Assembly (NCBI GenBank): GCA_946553025.1 | Contig: CAMNRM010000005.1 | Coordinates: forward strand, 1 to 64,000 | Reading direction: 5' to 3' | Origin: an uncultured Clostridium sp. | GTDB lineage: Bacteria > Bacillota > Clostridia > Lachnospirales > Lachnospiraceae | DNA length: 64,000 nt | In this document: one piece after another, positions 7,208-15,488 of the stretch | How the letters are laid out: each line of letters begins with the position of its first letter | Position numbering within the stretch: position 1 is the stretch's first letter | Translations under genes and position numbers: made by a program | Notes under the pieces: model-generated | The model's input: only the letters and a program-made list of their open reading frames with translations | The model's database searches: none | Told to the model about the DNA's origin: nothing

Positions 7208-7678
7208 TTATCCCTTCAGACGCAGCTTTCCTAATATTGACATAACATCTGGCTGTGTTGGCGTAAATTTCACTCCATGTTTTAACATTCCCATGACCTT
7301 TCTTGCTTTCTGTTCAACTTCTTTAACAACATGCTCACTGGTCAACATCAAATGATTTCCAGCAATTGTATACTCCCGGTCTATATATCTTTCGCTTATC
7401 GGAAACATATCCTGTATCAAAAAAGCACTTTCCCGGCTGTCATCTAATCGCACAATATGGATAATATCACAAGGCTTTCCTGCTTTTTCTTTCTTTTTCA
7501 TTATTTGCTTATACTTATCAATCTGGCTGGACAAAGGTATCATCCAGTATATCCCTGTTTTCGCATCTTCAAAACAATAAAAATGCGGCCTATTCCCTGC
7601 TTTATTCCCTTTCAGATACGGATCAGCCATATCTTCAAAAAATGTGTCCTTAATAATATAAAATCCGTTCTTCTTCAT
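7208..7678 (-). CDS. cptN: Type III toxin-antitoxin RNase toxin, CptN/ToxN family
   Basis: Type III toxins are endoribonucleases held inactive by a repeat RNA which they also process. This 156-residue protein matches the CptN branch throughout: KKNGFYIIKDTFFEDMADPY, KGNKAGNRPHFYCFED, WMIPLSSQIDKYK, CDIIHIVRLDDSRESAFLIQ and GVKFTPTQPDV. The ATG at 7678 is chosen because AGGA precedes it by a good distance. The ATG at 7693 lacks a ribosome site and lies almost in the terminator. Directly upstream are two 45-nt repeats, a promoter and a leaky terminator, the hallmark of the system. It may stabilise the mobile element or guard against phage. Confidence 0.88.
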   Translation of the reverse strand: MKKNGFYIIKDTFFEDMADPYLKGNKAGNRPHFYCFEDAKTGIYWMIPLSSQIDKYKQIMKKKEKAGKPCDIIHIVRLDDSRESAFLIQDMFPISERYIDREYTIAGNHLMLTSEHVVKEVEQKARKVMGMLKHGVKFTPTQPDVMSILGKLRLKG

Positions 7679-7698
7679 TTGTCCTATCCCCATGATGT

Positions 7699-7831
7699 AA
7701 AAAGTCCTCCACCTTGCGGCGAAGGACTAAACTTTCAACCCAACCATTTATATACCGCATATTGGTCAGCGGTAAACTTTCAACCCGACCATTTATATAC
7801 CACATATCGGTCAGTGGTAAACTTTCCTTAC
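7699..7831 (-). ncRNA. cptI: CptI-type RNA antitoxin with 45-nt repeats
   Basis: Two tandem 45-nt units occupy 7728-7772 and 7773-7817, differing at about five positions, and a 9-nt partial unit follows (7818-7826). Transcription from the promoter at 7838-7866 would start about 7831 and end at the hairpin 7703-7728 (GC-rich stem, TTGC loop on the plus strand, followed by five T on the minus strand). This matches type III antitoxins, where the toxin processes the repeat RNA into units that inhibit it. Read-through of the terminator supplies toxin mRNA. Confidence 0.85.
7703..7728 (-). terminator. Leaky terminator between antitoxin repeats and toxin
   Basis: An 11-bp stem with two G-U pairs (7703-7713 with 7718-7728), a GCAA tetraloop on the RNA, and a T5 run. 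Its place between repeats and toxin sets the RNA-to-toxin ratio in type III systems. Confidence 0.75.
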
Positions 7832-7837
7832 GCTTAC

Positions 7838-7866
7838 ATTTTAGCAAGCCCAAAGAGAAAAGTCAA
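7838..7866 (-). promoter_or_regulatory. Promoter of the cptIN locus
   Basis: Minus-strand TTGACT (7866-7861), 17-bp spacer, TAAAAT (7843-7838). It lies immediately before the repeat array, as expected for strong expression of the antitoxin. Confidence 0.7.
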
Positions 7867-7977
7867 TAAAACTCTTCTTAACATTTTATGATATTATTTT
7901 ATCCGCTATTCACGCCAAAAATAACAAGAACCGGATAACCCAATATAAAAACTCAATATTCATCAAATAAATTAGAG

Positions 7978-8047
7978 CCATTTTAGAGCCAACCGCCATA
8001 AAGTAACGCCAAAAATGCCCATTTTATCAGTATTTCCGGCGTTCTGT
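7978..8047. repeat. Diverged repeat B next to guaA
   Basis: Counterpart of 7071-7140. It sits directly after the guaA stop codon, and the guaA 3' end is a frequent integration site of mobile elements in Firmicutes. The block may therefore be what remains of an att region. Confidence 0.35.
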
Positions 8048-8050
8048 CCG

Positions 8051-9343
8051 TTACTCAAATTCAATCGTAGCCGGCGGCTTAGGACTCATATCAAAGCACA
8101 CCCTGTTCACATTCCCAACTTCCGCAAGTATCCTGTCTGTAATTTTCTGCAGTACATCCCAGTCCACCCGCTCTATGGTTGCGCTCATCGCGTCAATGGT
8201 ATTTATCGCCCGGATAATCACCATATAGTCAAAGCATCTTGCATTATTCTTCACGCCCACGGACTTAAAATCCGGCACTACGGTAAAGTACTGCCAAACC
8301 TTCTTATCCAGCCCGGCCTTTGCAAATTCTTCCCTTAATATCGCATCCGACTCCCGAACGGCCTCCAGTCTGTCCCTGGTAATCGCCCCCAGGCAGCGCA
8401 CGCCAAGCCCCGGGCCCGGGAACGGCTGGCGGTAAACCATCTCGGGGGGAAGCCCCAGTTCCACGCCGCAGGCCCGAACTTCGTCTTTAAACAGCTGCTT
8501 TAACGGCTCTACCAATGCAAACTGCAGATCCTCCGGCAGTCCGCCCACGTTATGATGCGATTTTACCATCTTCGCCGTTTTCGTCCCGCTTTCAATAATA
8601 TCGGGATAAATCGTCCCCTGGCCTAAAAAGTCAATGCCTTCCAGCTTCCTTGCCTCTTCTTCAAATACCCGGATAAATTCCCCGCCGATTATCTTTCTCT
8701 TCTGCTCCGGATCAGCCACACCTTCCAGCTTACCTAAAAACCGCTCCACCGCGTCCACATAAATTAAATTTGCATGAAGCTGGTTTTTAAACACTTCAAC
8801 TACACTTTCCGACTCATTCTTACGCATTAGTCCATGATTGACATGCACACAGACTAACTGCTTTCCAATCGCCTTTATCAGCATTGCCGCAACGACCGAA
8901 GAGTCCACACCGCCGGAAAGCGCCAGAAGCACCTTCTTATCTCCCACCTGCTGCCGGATCAGTTCCACCTGATCCTCGATAAAGTTTTTCATATTCCAGT
9001 TTGCCTGCGCCTGGCACACATCAAAGACAAATTCCTTAAGTTCCGCCTTTTCCGGAAGCCGATCCATCTTCCTCTCCCCTTTTGCCGAAGGATGGTCAAT
9101 GGAAAGCACCGGAAAACCGCAGGCATACAGCGCCGGATCAACATCAACGGCAATCCCGTCCACAACCCGGTTTTCCCCGCCGTTAAGCACCACCCCTTTT
9201 ACATTGGGCAATGCCTTTAACTCCTCCGGGGTAATATCATGGGGATGAATCTCACTGTAAACCCCCAGTTCACGAATCTGGCGGGCTAATGCCGCATTTT
9301 CCGTACTTCCCAAATCCAAAATTACAATCATATCCTGTTTCAT
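8051..9343 (-). CDS. guaA: GMP synthase with truncated glutaminase domain
   Basis: GMP synthase turns XMP, ATP and an amino donor into GMP. The ATP-pyrophosphatase half is intact: SGGVDSS loop at 143-149, then GQGTIYPDIIESG, KSHHNVGGLPE and the C-terminal dimerisation domain ending SPKPPATIEFE. The N-terminal class I amidotransferase part is only about 110 residues. It goes from GGENRVVDG and GFPVLSIDH straight to the synthetase. The usual nucleophile motif GICYGMQ is replaced by SIDHPSAK, and the region with the catalytic His-Glu pair is missing. At 430 residues it is about 80-90 shorter than normal GuaA. It probably uses free ammonia or a separate glutaminase. The start has AAAAGGAGG. Confidence 0.88.
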   Translation of the reverse strand: MKQDMIVILDLGSTENAALARQIRELGVYSEIHPHDITPEELKALPNVKGVVLNGGENRVVDGIAVDVDPALYACGFPVLSIDHPSAKGERKMDRLPEKAELKEFVFDVCQAQANWNMKNFIEDQVELIRQQVGDKKVLLALSGGVDSSVVAAMLIKAIGKQLVCVHVNHGLMRKNESESVVEVFKNQLHANLIYVDAVERFLGKLEGVADPEQKRKIIGGEFIRVFEEEARKLEGIDFLGQGTIYPDIIESGTKTAKMVKSHHNVGGLPEDLQFALVEPLKQLFKDEVRACGVELGLPPEMVYRQPFPGPGLGVRCLGAITRDRLEAVRESDAILREEFAKAGLDKKVWQYFTVVPDFKSVGVKNNARCFDYMVIIRAINTIDAMSATIERVDWDVLQKITDRILAEVGNVNRVCFDMSPKPPATIEFE

Positions 9344-9435
9344 CTGTTTCCTCCTTTTCTTCCTTTCGCGCTTTTTTTCGTGCTTTCTTCCTTTCGCGCT
9401 TTTAACGTACTCCCATCCCTTTACTTTTCCCGGAT

Positions 9436-10683
9436 TTACTTTTCCCGAATCACACCCAGTTCATCAACCGAAGCATTCGCCGATATCGATTCTAAAAACC
9501 GGAACACCCTCTGCTGCTGCGCCGGGTCGGTAACCAGGCTTGTCCGGCAGTTCTGCTGAAGGCAGGGCACGAAGCGCAGTTCCAAAAGACCGTCCCTGCA
9601 GATATCGGCTTCCACCAGGCCGGTATCTAATGTCCTGCTGTTAAACCAGTAATTGCCCAAGCTGTAAAAAATCGGAACGCCCTTATAATACTCCACACCC
9701 TGCAGGCAGTGCGGATGATCTCCAATCACCAGATCCGCCCCCGCGTCAATGTACTGATGCCCCAAAAGCTGCTGATCCCCTTCAAACTGATTCACCCCTT
9801 CCGTTCCCCAGTGCACATAAACCACGACAAAATCACTGGTTTCTTCTGCCCTTCGGATAACCTCTAAAAAAGCCTCGGGAGAAAAGGTCCGAAGAACACC
9901 GGCCGAGGAGTCCGTCGCCTCCTTCGTAAACACATAGGAGCGCTCTACCTGCGTTGCGCTGACAAAGGCAATCCTCATCCCGCCCTTTTCCATGTAGACA
10001 ATCTTCTTTGCCTCCTCTAAGTTCCTCCCTGCGCCCACATAGGGAATTTCATAGTGATCCAAGGTATCTAAGGTATCAATCAACGCCGTTTCCCCATAGT
10101 CAAACACATGATTATTAGCCAGGGAAACGATATCCACGGACAATTTCAGCAAATTTTCTGCCATCTCAGGTTTTGCCCGAAAGGTAAAGGTCTTTCTGGA
10201 AAGCGGTGCCCCGCGGTTGCTGTAGGTAAACTCATTATTCACCATCATAATATCCGCCGAATCCATCCGGGCAATTAAATCCGGGGTAATGCACTGGGCA
10301 ATATCATTTCCCCGGCTGTGATAGCTGACCATGTTCGCATAGCCTTCGGCAAAGCTGATATCCCCGGCAAAAGAAAGCGTAACCCGTTCAAATGCCTGCT
10401 TCCCTTCTGCCATCTCTTCGGATATTTCTTCTCCAGACATTTTTTCTTCGGAGATTCCTTCTTCAGCGCCTTCCTTTTTAGACATTTCTTCCCCAAAGCT
10501 TCCTTCTTCGGATATCTCTTTTTCCGATCCAAAGCTTCTTTCTTCGGATACCTCTTTTTCCAATCCAAAGTTTCCCTCTTCGGATACATTCTCTGTCGAA
10601 ATATAAATTTCCGTCTTTTCCGGAACGGTCACTTTCCCCCAAAGAATAAAAGAAGCACATAACACTGCCAGATAACGCACCAC
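9436..10683 (-). CDS. CapA-family (PGA_cap) metallophosphatase-like protein
   Basis: This 415-residue protein belongs to the family of Bacillus CapA/PgsA, related to calcineurin-like phosphoesterases. The GTG start at 10683 follows GGAGGG. Residues 1-15 form a short hydrophobic export signal or anchor. Residues 30-95 are a low-complexity acidic linker made of repeated SEE/EKEISEEGSFG units. The catalytic domain begins near residue 100 with SFAGDISF. Conserved blocks follow: MMVNNEFTYSNRG, VSLANNHVFDYG, VYVHWGTEG, DLVIGDHPHCLQGVEYYKG and YSLGNYWFNS. Such proteins act outside the membrane in polyglutamate or envelope polymer metabolism, but the substrate here is unknown. It is divergent from the LysR gene. 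Confidence 0.8.
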   Translation of the reverse strand: MVRYLAVLCASFILWGKVTVPEKTEIYISTENVSEEGNFGLEKEVSEERSFGSEKEISEEGSFGEEMSKKEGAEEGISEEKMSGEEISEEMAEGKQAFERVTLSFAGDISFAEGYANMVSYHSRGNDIAQCITPDLIARMDSADIMMVNNEFTYSNRGAPLSRKTFTFRAKPEMAENLLKLSVDIVSLANNHVFDYGETALIDTLDTLDHYEIPYVGAGRNLEEAKKIVYMEKGGMRIAFVSATQVERSYVFTKEATDSSAGVLRTFSPEAFLEVIRRAEETSDFVVVYVHWGTEGVNQFEGDQQLLGHQYIDAGADLVIGDHPHCLQGVEYYKGVPIFYSLGNYWFNSRTLDTGLVEADICRDGLLELRFVPCLQQNCRTSLVTDPAQQQRVFRFLESISANASVDELGVIREK

Positions 10684-10717
10684 TTTACATACCCTCCCCT
10701 GTTCGGACTCTTTCTGT

Positions 10718-10771
10718 GTTATTGTTCACACGTTCACAGCAGCAGGTGCGCAGACCTGCGTGAACAGTAAC
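10718..10771. repeat. Dispersed palindromic element, copy 1
   Basis: Outer arms GTTATTGTTCACA and CGTGAACAGTAAC enclose an inner hairpin (GCAGGT 10742-10747, ACCTGC 10754-10759). Related sequence, with the core TTACTGTTCA..CGTTCACAGC, recurs between genes in this window at 10992-11017, 14573-14604, 20463-20484 and 46127-46167. Confidence 0.55.
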
Positions 10772-10991
10772 CTTTCTGCCCTGCCAGCCATTTGCCAAAA
10801 GCTTAACACAAAAATGCCGCCGTGGCAAGCCTTCTGTTTCATTTGTTTTTTCTTTCAGTTTATATGTTTACAAACACAGGACATTTTTACCGCCTCATCC
10901 AACATTTCATGCTTGTTTTTTCTTATTCTTTTCTTTATAATTAGTCCGAAAAGAAAAAAACCTGATAACATTTTGCCATTCCTGAAAGGCT

Positions 10992-11017
10992 GTTGCTGTG
11001 AACGTATGAACAGTAAC
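10992..11017. repeat. Dispersed palindromic element, copy 2 (inverted)
   Basis: Reverse complement of the family core: GTTACTGTTCATACGTTCAC then AGCAAC on the minus strand. It lies 49 bp upstream of the LysR start, in the same gene-free stretch (10684-11065) as copy 1. Nothing else was recognised in that stretch. Confidence 0.5.
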
Positions 11018-11065
11018 AAAACAAACAGCCATAATCAGCCAACAAAGGAGAATCTGGAGGTTTCC

Positions 11066-11977
11066 ATGGATTTACATTTAATTGAAAATATTCTTATGAT
11101 CAGTGAAGAAAAAAGCATTGCCCGTGCAGCGGAAAAGCTTTTTATTACCCAATCTGCCCTAAACCAGCAGCTGCAAAAACTGGAATCTGAACTGGGGACT
11201 TCGCTTTTTGTGCGCACCCGTTCCGACTGGCAGCCCACACCGGCAGGGGAAATTTATCTCCAGACCGCAAAAACCATACTGGCGCTGAAAAAAGATACTT
11301 ACAGTAAAATTCACGATATCGCTGAATTTGACCAGCGGCATTTTACCATTGGACTGATTCCCGAACGGGGTGTGGATATGTTTACTTCCATTTATCCCCA
11401 GTTCCATCATTCGTTTCCGGAGATTATCCTTGAGCCTGTGGAATGCAATGTGCGCACCATGCAGAAAAGAATAAGCCGGGGAGAGATTGACCTTGGGCTG
11501 ATGACGCTGACCCGGCACCAGCGCGATGAAAATACCTATATGCACATGGCCTATGAAGAAATCGTTCTGGCTGTGCCCTCTGCCCATCCTCTGGCAGAAA
11601 AAGGAAGCCGGGACATTAAAAATGCCCCGGAAATTGCCCTGGAATCCTTTGCCCAGGACCCCTTTATCCTGATTTACCCTGCCTCTACGATGTATCAGCT
11701 GGTCAGGGAATTATTCACCTATGCGGGTTTTGAACCCAAAGTACTTTTTTCCACCAGCAGCAATATCAGCAAATACCGCATGGTTGACGCCGGTGTCGGC
11801 TGTGCCCTTCTCCCTGCTGTATTTGCCCTTCCGTCGGAACACATGGTGTTTTTCCGTCTGCCCCAGCACCCGCACTGGGAAATTAACATGTGCTGCAGAA
11901 AGGACGCTTACTTAAGCAAGGCCGAAAAGGCTTTCCTTAACCTCTGTCACACTTACTGGAGCCGGGTTCTTCCTTAA
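11066..11977 (+). CDS. LysR-family transcriptional regulator
   Basis: This 303-residue regulator has an N-terminal winged helix-turn-helix (residues 1-60: HLIENILMISEEKSIARAAE, LFITQSALNQQLQKLE). A LysR substrate-binding domain follows from about residue 88 (FTIGLIPERGVDMF) to the end. The ATG at 11066 follows TGGAGG. The longer upstream frame crosses repeats and has no ribosome site. Members sense a small-molecule effector and usually act on a neighbouring gene. The divergent neighbour is the CapA-like gene, a possible target, but no operator could be assigned. Confidence 0.85.
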   Translation: MDLHLIENILMISEEKSIARAAEKLFITQSALNQQLQKLESELGTSLFVRTRSDWQPTPAGEIYLQTAKTILALKKDTYSKIHDIAEFDQRHFTIGLIPERGVDMFTSIYPQFHHSFPEIILEPVECNVRTMQKRISRGEIDLGLMTLTRHQRDENTYMHMAYEEIVLAVPSAHPLAEKGSRDIKNAPEIALESFAQDPFILIYPASTMYQLVRELFTYAGFEPKVLFSTSSNISKYRMVDAGVGCALLPAVFALPSEHMVFFRLPQHPHWEINMCCRKDAYLSKAEKAFLNLCHTYWSRVLP

Positions 11978-12044
11978 AAATGTGTTTGAACATGCCCCTG
12001 ACATCCATGATATCCTGCACCGGACACATCGATTTTGTCCACTT

Positions 12045-13460
12045 CTAATCAAAAAACGAAACCGCCCTGCACGCCGTCCGGTAATCTGCGGGGCTGATGA
12101 TAATTCCTGTTTTAGCGCTGGCGGCATGGATGACCTGACCGCCGCCGATATAAATCGCCACATGGTTAATGGTATCGCCGCTGGCATAAAACAGCAAATC
12201 TCCCGGCTTAACCGCTTCTATGGCAATCTGCCTTCCGTTTGCCGCCTGCTCCCGCGAATTTCTCCCTGTATTTATGCCAAAATGTTCAAATATCCGCATC
12301 ACAAACCCGGAACAGTCCGTCCCGTTCGTCAGGCTGTCGCCCCCATAGACATAAGGATAACCCAAAAACTGCTTTGCATAGGCCACTAATGCTGTTCTGG
12401 CGGCGGATACCAGTTCCTGGGAAGCGCTTCCTCCCGGCCCGTAAAGCGAGGTTGTACCCTCTGAATAAATGTTTTCTGCACTGCCGGGACCGTAAGGACT
12501 GACCACCGCAGCCGCAGCCAGCGTCGGCGTCGTTCCCGGCGGTGCTACCTGCGGGTTATCTCCCTGCCCTAAAGGATTGGCGGCAATCGTCACCGGAACA
12601 CTCTCCATTCCCGAAGACGGTGGCTTCTGTCCGGGAAGTCCTGCCAGCGTACCCTGCACCGCTTCTGTCTGTCCCGGAATCACCTGCACCGGGGCAAAGA
12701 AACTTCCGCCTCCGCCGGAATCACCCTTTGCCTCCACCAGCTTTACTTCCTCAAGCTTCTGCAGAGCCGCCTGTGCTTCCTGCTGCCGTCTGGCCTCCTC
12801 AGCCTGCTGTGCGGCTTCCTCCGCCAGAGAAACCGCCTGCGGATAAACCATCCTGGTCTTTATGTAATCCATCGACACATAGCCGGTCAGAGTTTCATCT
12901 ACGGCAAGCCGGGCAAAATGATTTTCCTCCCCCAGCATAATATATTCTGATCCCTGCCGCAGGGTCGTCAGCGCCGGGCTGGATACATCCGGTCTTTCCC
13001 GAAGCCGCAGTGCGGCAGTATTAATCATTGCATAGCAGATCCCAACCTCTCTTGCCGCGGCCTCGGCCTGGGCTCCCGTCAGAAAATAACTGGCCTTTAC
13101 ATAACCGTTCACCGTTCCGGACTGAATCTGATACCAGCTTCCGCCCTCGCCGTTTACGGTCGCCAGAATATCGGCGGCTGCATTGCGATGGATTTTTCCC
13201 ACCACTGCACTGGCTGTTGTGGCCTGCTGGCGGATGTTGACATAGTCGGCAGCCTGACAGACTGCCAGGTTTTGAATATTCTCCGGTGCCTGCACCTTCT
13301 CCCGCAAAGTCCTGCTTGTCCGAAAGCAAACTTCCTCCTGCATAACGGTTCCGGCACTTGTAATATATTCCGGACCCGACCAGCCAACAGCACAGTAACT
13401 GCCCATAACCCCCAAAAGACAGCATCCTGCCGCCGCCAAAACTACGCTTCTGCCTCCCAA
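12045..13460 (-). CDS. Secreted NlpC/P60 peptidoglycan hydrolase with SH3 domains
   Basis: This 471-residue protein cleaves peptide stems of the cell wall. The TTG start at 13460 follows AGGAGG and GGAGA. Residues 5-28 are a hydrophobic signal segment. Two bacterial SH3 domains follow at about 65-125 (DYVNIRQQATTASAVVGKI) and 142-205 (ALRLRERPDVSSPALTTLRQ). Next come an Ala/Glu/Gln-rich helix and a Pro/Gly-rich linker (205-350). The C-terminal NlpC/P60 domain (355-471) has catalytic Cys383 (GTDCSGF), His433 (NHVAIYIGGG) and His445 (VIHAAS). It converges with the LysR gene and lies after trxB on the same strand. Confidence 0.9.
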   Translation of the reverse strand: MGGRSVVLAAAGCCLLGVMGSYCAVGWSGPEYITSAGTVMQEEVCFRTSRTLREKVQAPENIQNLAVCQAADYVNIRQQATTASAVVGKIHRNAAADILATVNGEGGSWYQIQSGTVNGYVKASYFLTGAQAEAAAREVGICYAMINTAALRLRERPDVSSPALTTLRQGSEYIMLGEENHFARLAVDETLTGYVSMDYIKTRMVYPQAVSLAEEAAQQAEEARRQQEAQAALQKLEEVKLVEAKGDSGGGGSFFAPVQVIPGQTEAVQGTLAGLPGQKPPSSGMESVPVTIAANPLGQGDNPQVAPPGTTPTLAAAAVVSPYGPGSAENIYSEGTTSLYGPGGSASQELVSAARTALVAYAKQFLGYPYVYGGDSLTNGTDCSGFVMRIFEHFGINTGRNSREQAANGRQIAIEAVKPGDLLFYASGDTINHVAIYIGGGQVIHAASAKTGIIISPADYRTACRAVSFFD

Positions 13461-13508
13461 TCTCCTGCACCTCCTATGCCCTCTGCCCTAACTCCGGTTC
13501 GTAAACAC

Positions 13509-14429
13509 TTAATGCTTTTCGTTCAAATACCTTTCCACGCTTGTCACCGCATTTGCACCGTCGGCGGCAGCCGTAATAATCTGGCGAAGCGCCTTCGTCC
13601 GCACATCGCCTGCGGCAAAGATTCCCGGCGCAGAGGTCTTACCGTCCTCACCGGCACGGATGTAACCGTTTTCCATCTCCACCACGCCTTCAAATGCGCT
13701 GCTTAACGGCTTAATCCCCACCGCAATAAACACACCGTTTACCGCAAGATGCCGGGCCTGTCCGGACTTTACGTTCTTCAGGCAAAGCCCTTCTACCTTC
13801 TCTGTCCCTTCAATCTTTTCCACCACAGAGTCCCAGATTACCTCCACATTTTCCAGCGCAAACAGACGCTCCTGCAAAACCTTCGCGCCCCGGAGTTCGT
13901 CCCTGCGGTGAATCAGATAAACCTTTTCACACATCCTGGACAAAAAAATCGCATCCTCAATCGCCACATCGCCGCCGCCCACAACCGCCACGGTTTTCTT
14001 CCGGAAAAATGCGCCGTCACAGGTTGCACAGTAAGAAACGCCCATACCTGCAAGTTCTTCTTCACCGAAAACCCCCAGCTTCTGATGCATGGCTCCCGTG
14101 GCAATAATCACCGTTTTTGTCTTATAGCTTTTTTCCCTGCCTTCAACCTCGATAACGTCCTCCAGCCTGGAAATTTTTACCACTTCATCTTCAGCAAAAA
14201 CAGCCCCCAGGGCGTCTGCATGTTCCCTGAACTTTGTTCCCAGTTCAAAGCCGTTCATCCCCGGAAGTCCCGGATAATTATCCACCTCTTCTGTAGTCAG
14301 CACCTGTCCGCCGCTAATCATCTCTTTTTCCAGCACCAACGCATGAAGTCTTGCCCTGCGTGCGTAAATTGCCGCCGAAAGCCCTGCCGGGCCTGAACCG
14401 ATAATCACTAAATCATAGCATTCATTCAT
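13509..14429 (-). CDS. trxB: Thioredoxin reductase
   Basis: This 306-residue FAD/NADPH enzyme reduces thioredoxin. The FAD-binding GSGPAGLSAAIYARRA is at 11-26, the redox pair CATC at Cys134-Cys137, the NADPH-binding VVGGGDVAIEDA follows near 147, and FAAGDVR is near the C-terminus. The ATG at 14429 with GGAGAAG upstream gives the standard family length. The longer frame upstream has no support. An extended -10 promoter (TGATATACT, minus strand, 14514-14509) lies 80 bp upstream. The neighbouring genes are unrelated. Confidence 0.95.
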   Translation of the reverse strand: MNECYDLVIIGSGPAGLSAAIYARRARLHALVLEKEMISGGQVLTTEEVDNYPGLPGMNGFELGTKFREHADALGAVFAEDEVVKISRLEDVIEVEGREKSYKTKTVIIATGAMHQKLGVFGEEELAGMGVSYCATCDGAFFRKKTVAVVGGGDVAIEDAIFLSRMCEKVYLIHRRDELRGAKVLQERLFALENVEVIWDSVVEKIEGTEKVEGLCLKNVKSGQARHLAVNGVFIAVGIKPLSSAFEGVVEMENGYIRAGEDGKTSAPGIFAAGDVRTKALRQIITAAADGANAVTSVERYLNEKH

Positions 14430-14572
14430 TGTTCTTTGTCTTCTCCATAATATTCTTGCAAAAAGTGTCAAAAAGTCTATTCCCGCTTCTTGCAATTTTC
14501 TGTTTTTTAGTATATCATATTTCCACAAAATTAATCCAGCTTTATTTCTTACGATTATGTTACAGGAATAAG

Positions 14573-14604
14573 CCTGTTACTGTTCACACAGTCACAGCAA
14601 CAGG
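14573..14604. repeat. Dispersed palindromic element, copy 3
   Basis: CCTGTTACTGT and ACAGCAACAGG form arms around TTCACACAGTC. It lies between the divergent trxB and SDR genes and shares the TTACTGTTCACA core with the copies near 10.7 kb. Confidence 0.5.
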
Positions 14605-14641
14605 CATGTCACGAATCACCCATCCCGGCAAAGGAGTCTTT

Positions 14642-15415
14642 ATGCTAAAAAAACACATTGACGAACCACCATTAAATCATCCGTCCGAAAGGCCAACCGT
14701 CCTGATCACCGGCGCTTCCCGCGGAATCGGGAAAGCGGCTGCCCTTCGCTTTGCCCGGGAGGGCTGGCAGGTTGCCGTTACCTGCCGTACCCGCACAGAG
14801 GAACTCTTAACGGTTCAGAAAGAAATTCTTTCCATGGGCATCCCCTGTCTGGCCTTCACCGGAAATATGGGCGATATGGACGACTGCTCACGCCTTTTTT
14901 CTCAGATCCATCAGGAACTGGGCCCTCTCGACGCCCTGGTCAATAACGCCGGCGTTTCCCATATCGGGCTCTTCCAGGATATGCGCATAGAGGAATGGGA
15001 CAACCTTATCCGGTCGGACTTAACCTCGGTTTTCTGCTGCTGCAAGCTGGCGCTTCCCTCCATGATCCGCCGCCGCCGCGGTAAAATCGTCAATATCTCT
15101 TCGGTCTGGGGAATCTGCGGCGCTTCCTGCGAAGTCGCCTATTCTGCTGCCAAGGGGGGCGTAAATGCCCTGACCAAAGCCCTTGCCAAAGAACTTGCCC
15201 CCAGCAATATCCAGGTCAATGCCATTGCCTTAGGAGCCATCGATACCGAGATGAATGCCTGGATGAATGAAGACGAAAAAAACGCCCTGCTGGAAGAAAT
15301 CCCCGCAGGACGCATGGGACAGCCCGAAGAAGCTGCCGATTTAATTATGCAGTTATGTTCTTCCTCCTCCTACCTAACCGGACAAATCATCGCTCTGGAT
15401 GGCGGATGGATCTAA
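14642..15415 (+). CDS. SDR oxidoreductase, FabG/YmfI-like
   Basis: This 257-residue short-chain dehydrogenase has the cofactor site TGASRGIGKAA (about 21-31), NNAGVSHIG (about 100), catalytic Ser in NISSVWG and the Tyr-Lys pair in YSAAKGG. It ends with the usual GQIIALDGGWI. The SSVWGICGASCEVAYSAAKG stretch resembles YmfI, which reduces 5-aminopentanone on elongation factor P, more than biosynthetic FabG. That choice is tentative, and no EF-P gene is nearby. The ATG at 14642 follows AAAGGAG. The stop codon lies inside the first unit of a 22-bp tandem repeat. Confidence 0.8.
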   Translation: MLKKHIDEPPLNHPSERPTVLITGASRGIGKAAALRFAREGWQVAVTCRTRTEELLTVQKEILSMGIPCLAFTGNMGDMDDCSRLFSQIHQELGPLDALVNNAGVSHIGLFQDMRIEEWDNLIRSDLTSVFCCCKLALPSMIRRRRGKIVNISSVWGICGASCEVAYSAAKGGVNALTKALAKELAPSNIQVNAIALGAIDTEMNAWMNEDEKNALLEEIPAGRMGQPEEAADLIMQLCSSSSYLTGQIIALDGGWI

Positions 15416-15488
15416 GCTGGACGGCAGATGGATTTAGACTGAACACCGGATGGATCTAGGCTGAACGGCAGATGGATTTAAGATTAGA
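15401..15488. repeat. 22-bp tandem repeat seeded by the SDR gene end
   Basis: Four units (15401, 15423, 15445, 15467) follow the pattern GGCGGATGGATCTAAGCTGG. The first encodes the last GGWI and stop of the SDR gene. Odd and even units differ (GATCTA against GATTTA), suggesting duplication of a 44-bp dimer. It ends at the convergent MATE gene stop. Confidence 0.7.

Noticed and set aside
7728-7826. Repeat array as a CRISPR
   Set aside because: The 45-nt units are contiguous, without spacers, and have a promoter, terminator and CptN gene, as in a type III antitoxin.
9344-9435. Purine riboswitch upstream of guaA
   Set aside because: The gap is only about 90 bp, made of short direct repeats, with no aptamer-like core.
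10760-11065. N-terminal extension of the LysR protein
   Set aside because: It has no ribosome site and crosses two repeat copies. The family start and TGGAGG fit ATG 11066.
12542-13706. Several plus-strand frames opposite the NlpC/P60 and trxB genes
   Set aside because: Pro/Ser/Arg-rich shadows of GC-rich coding DNA on the other strand.
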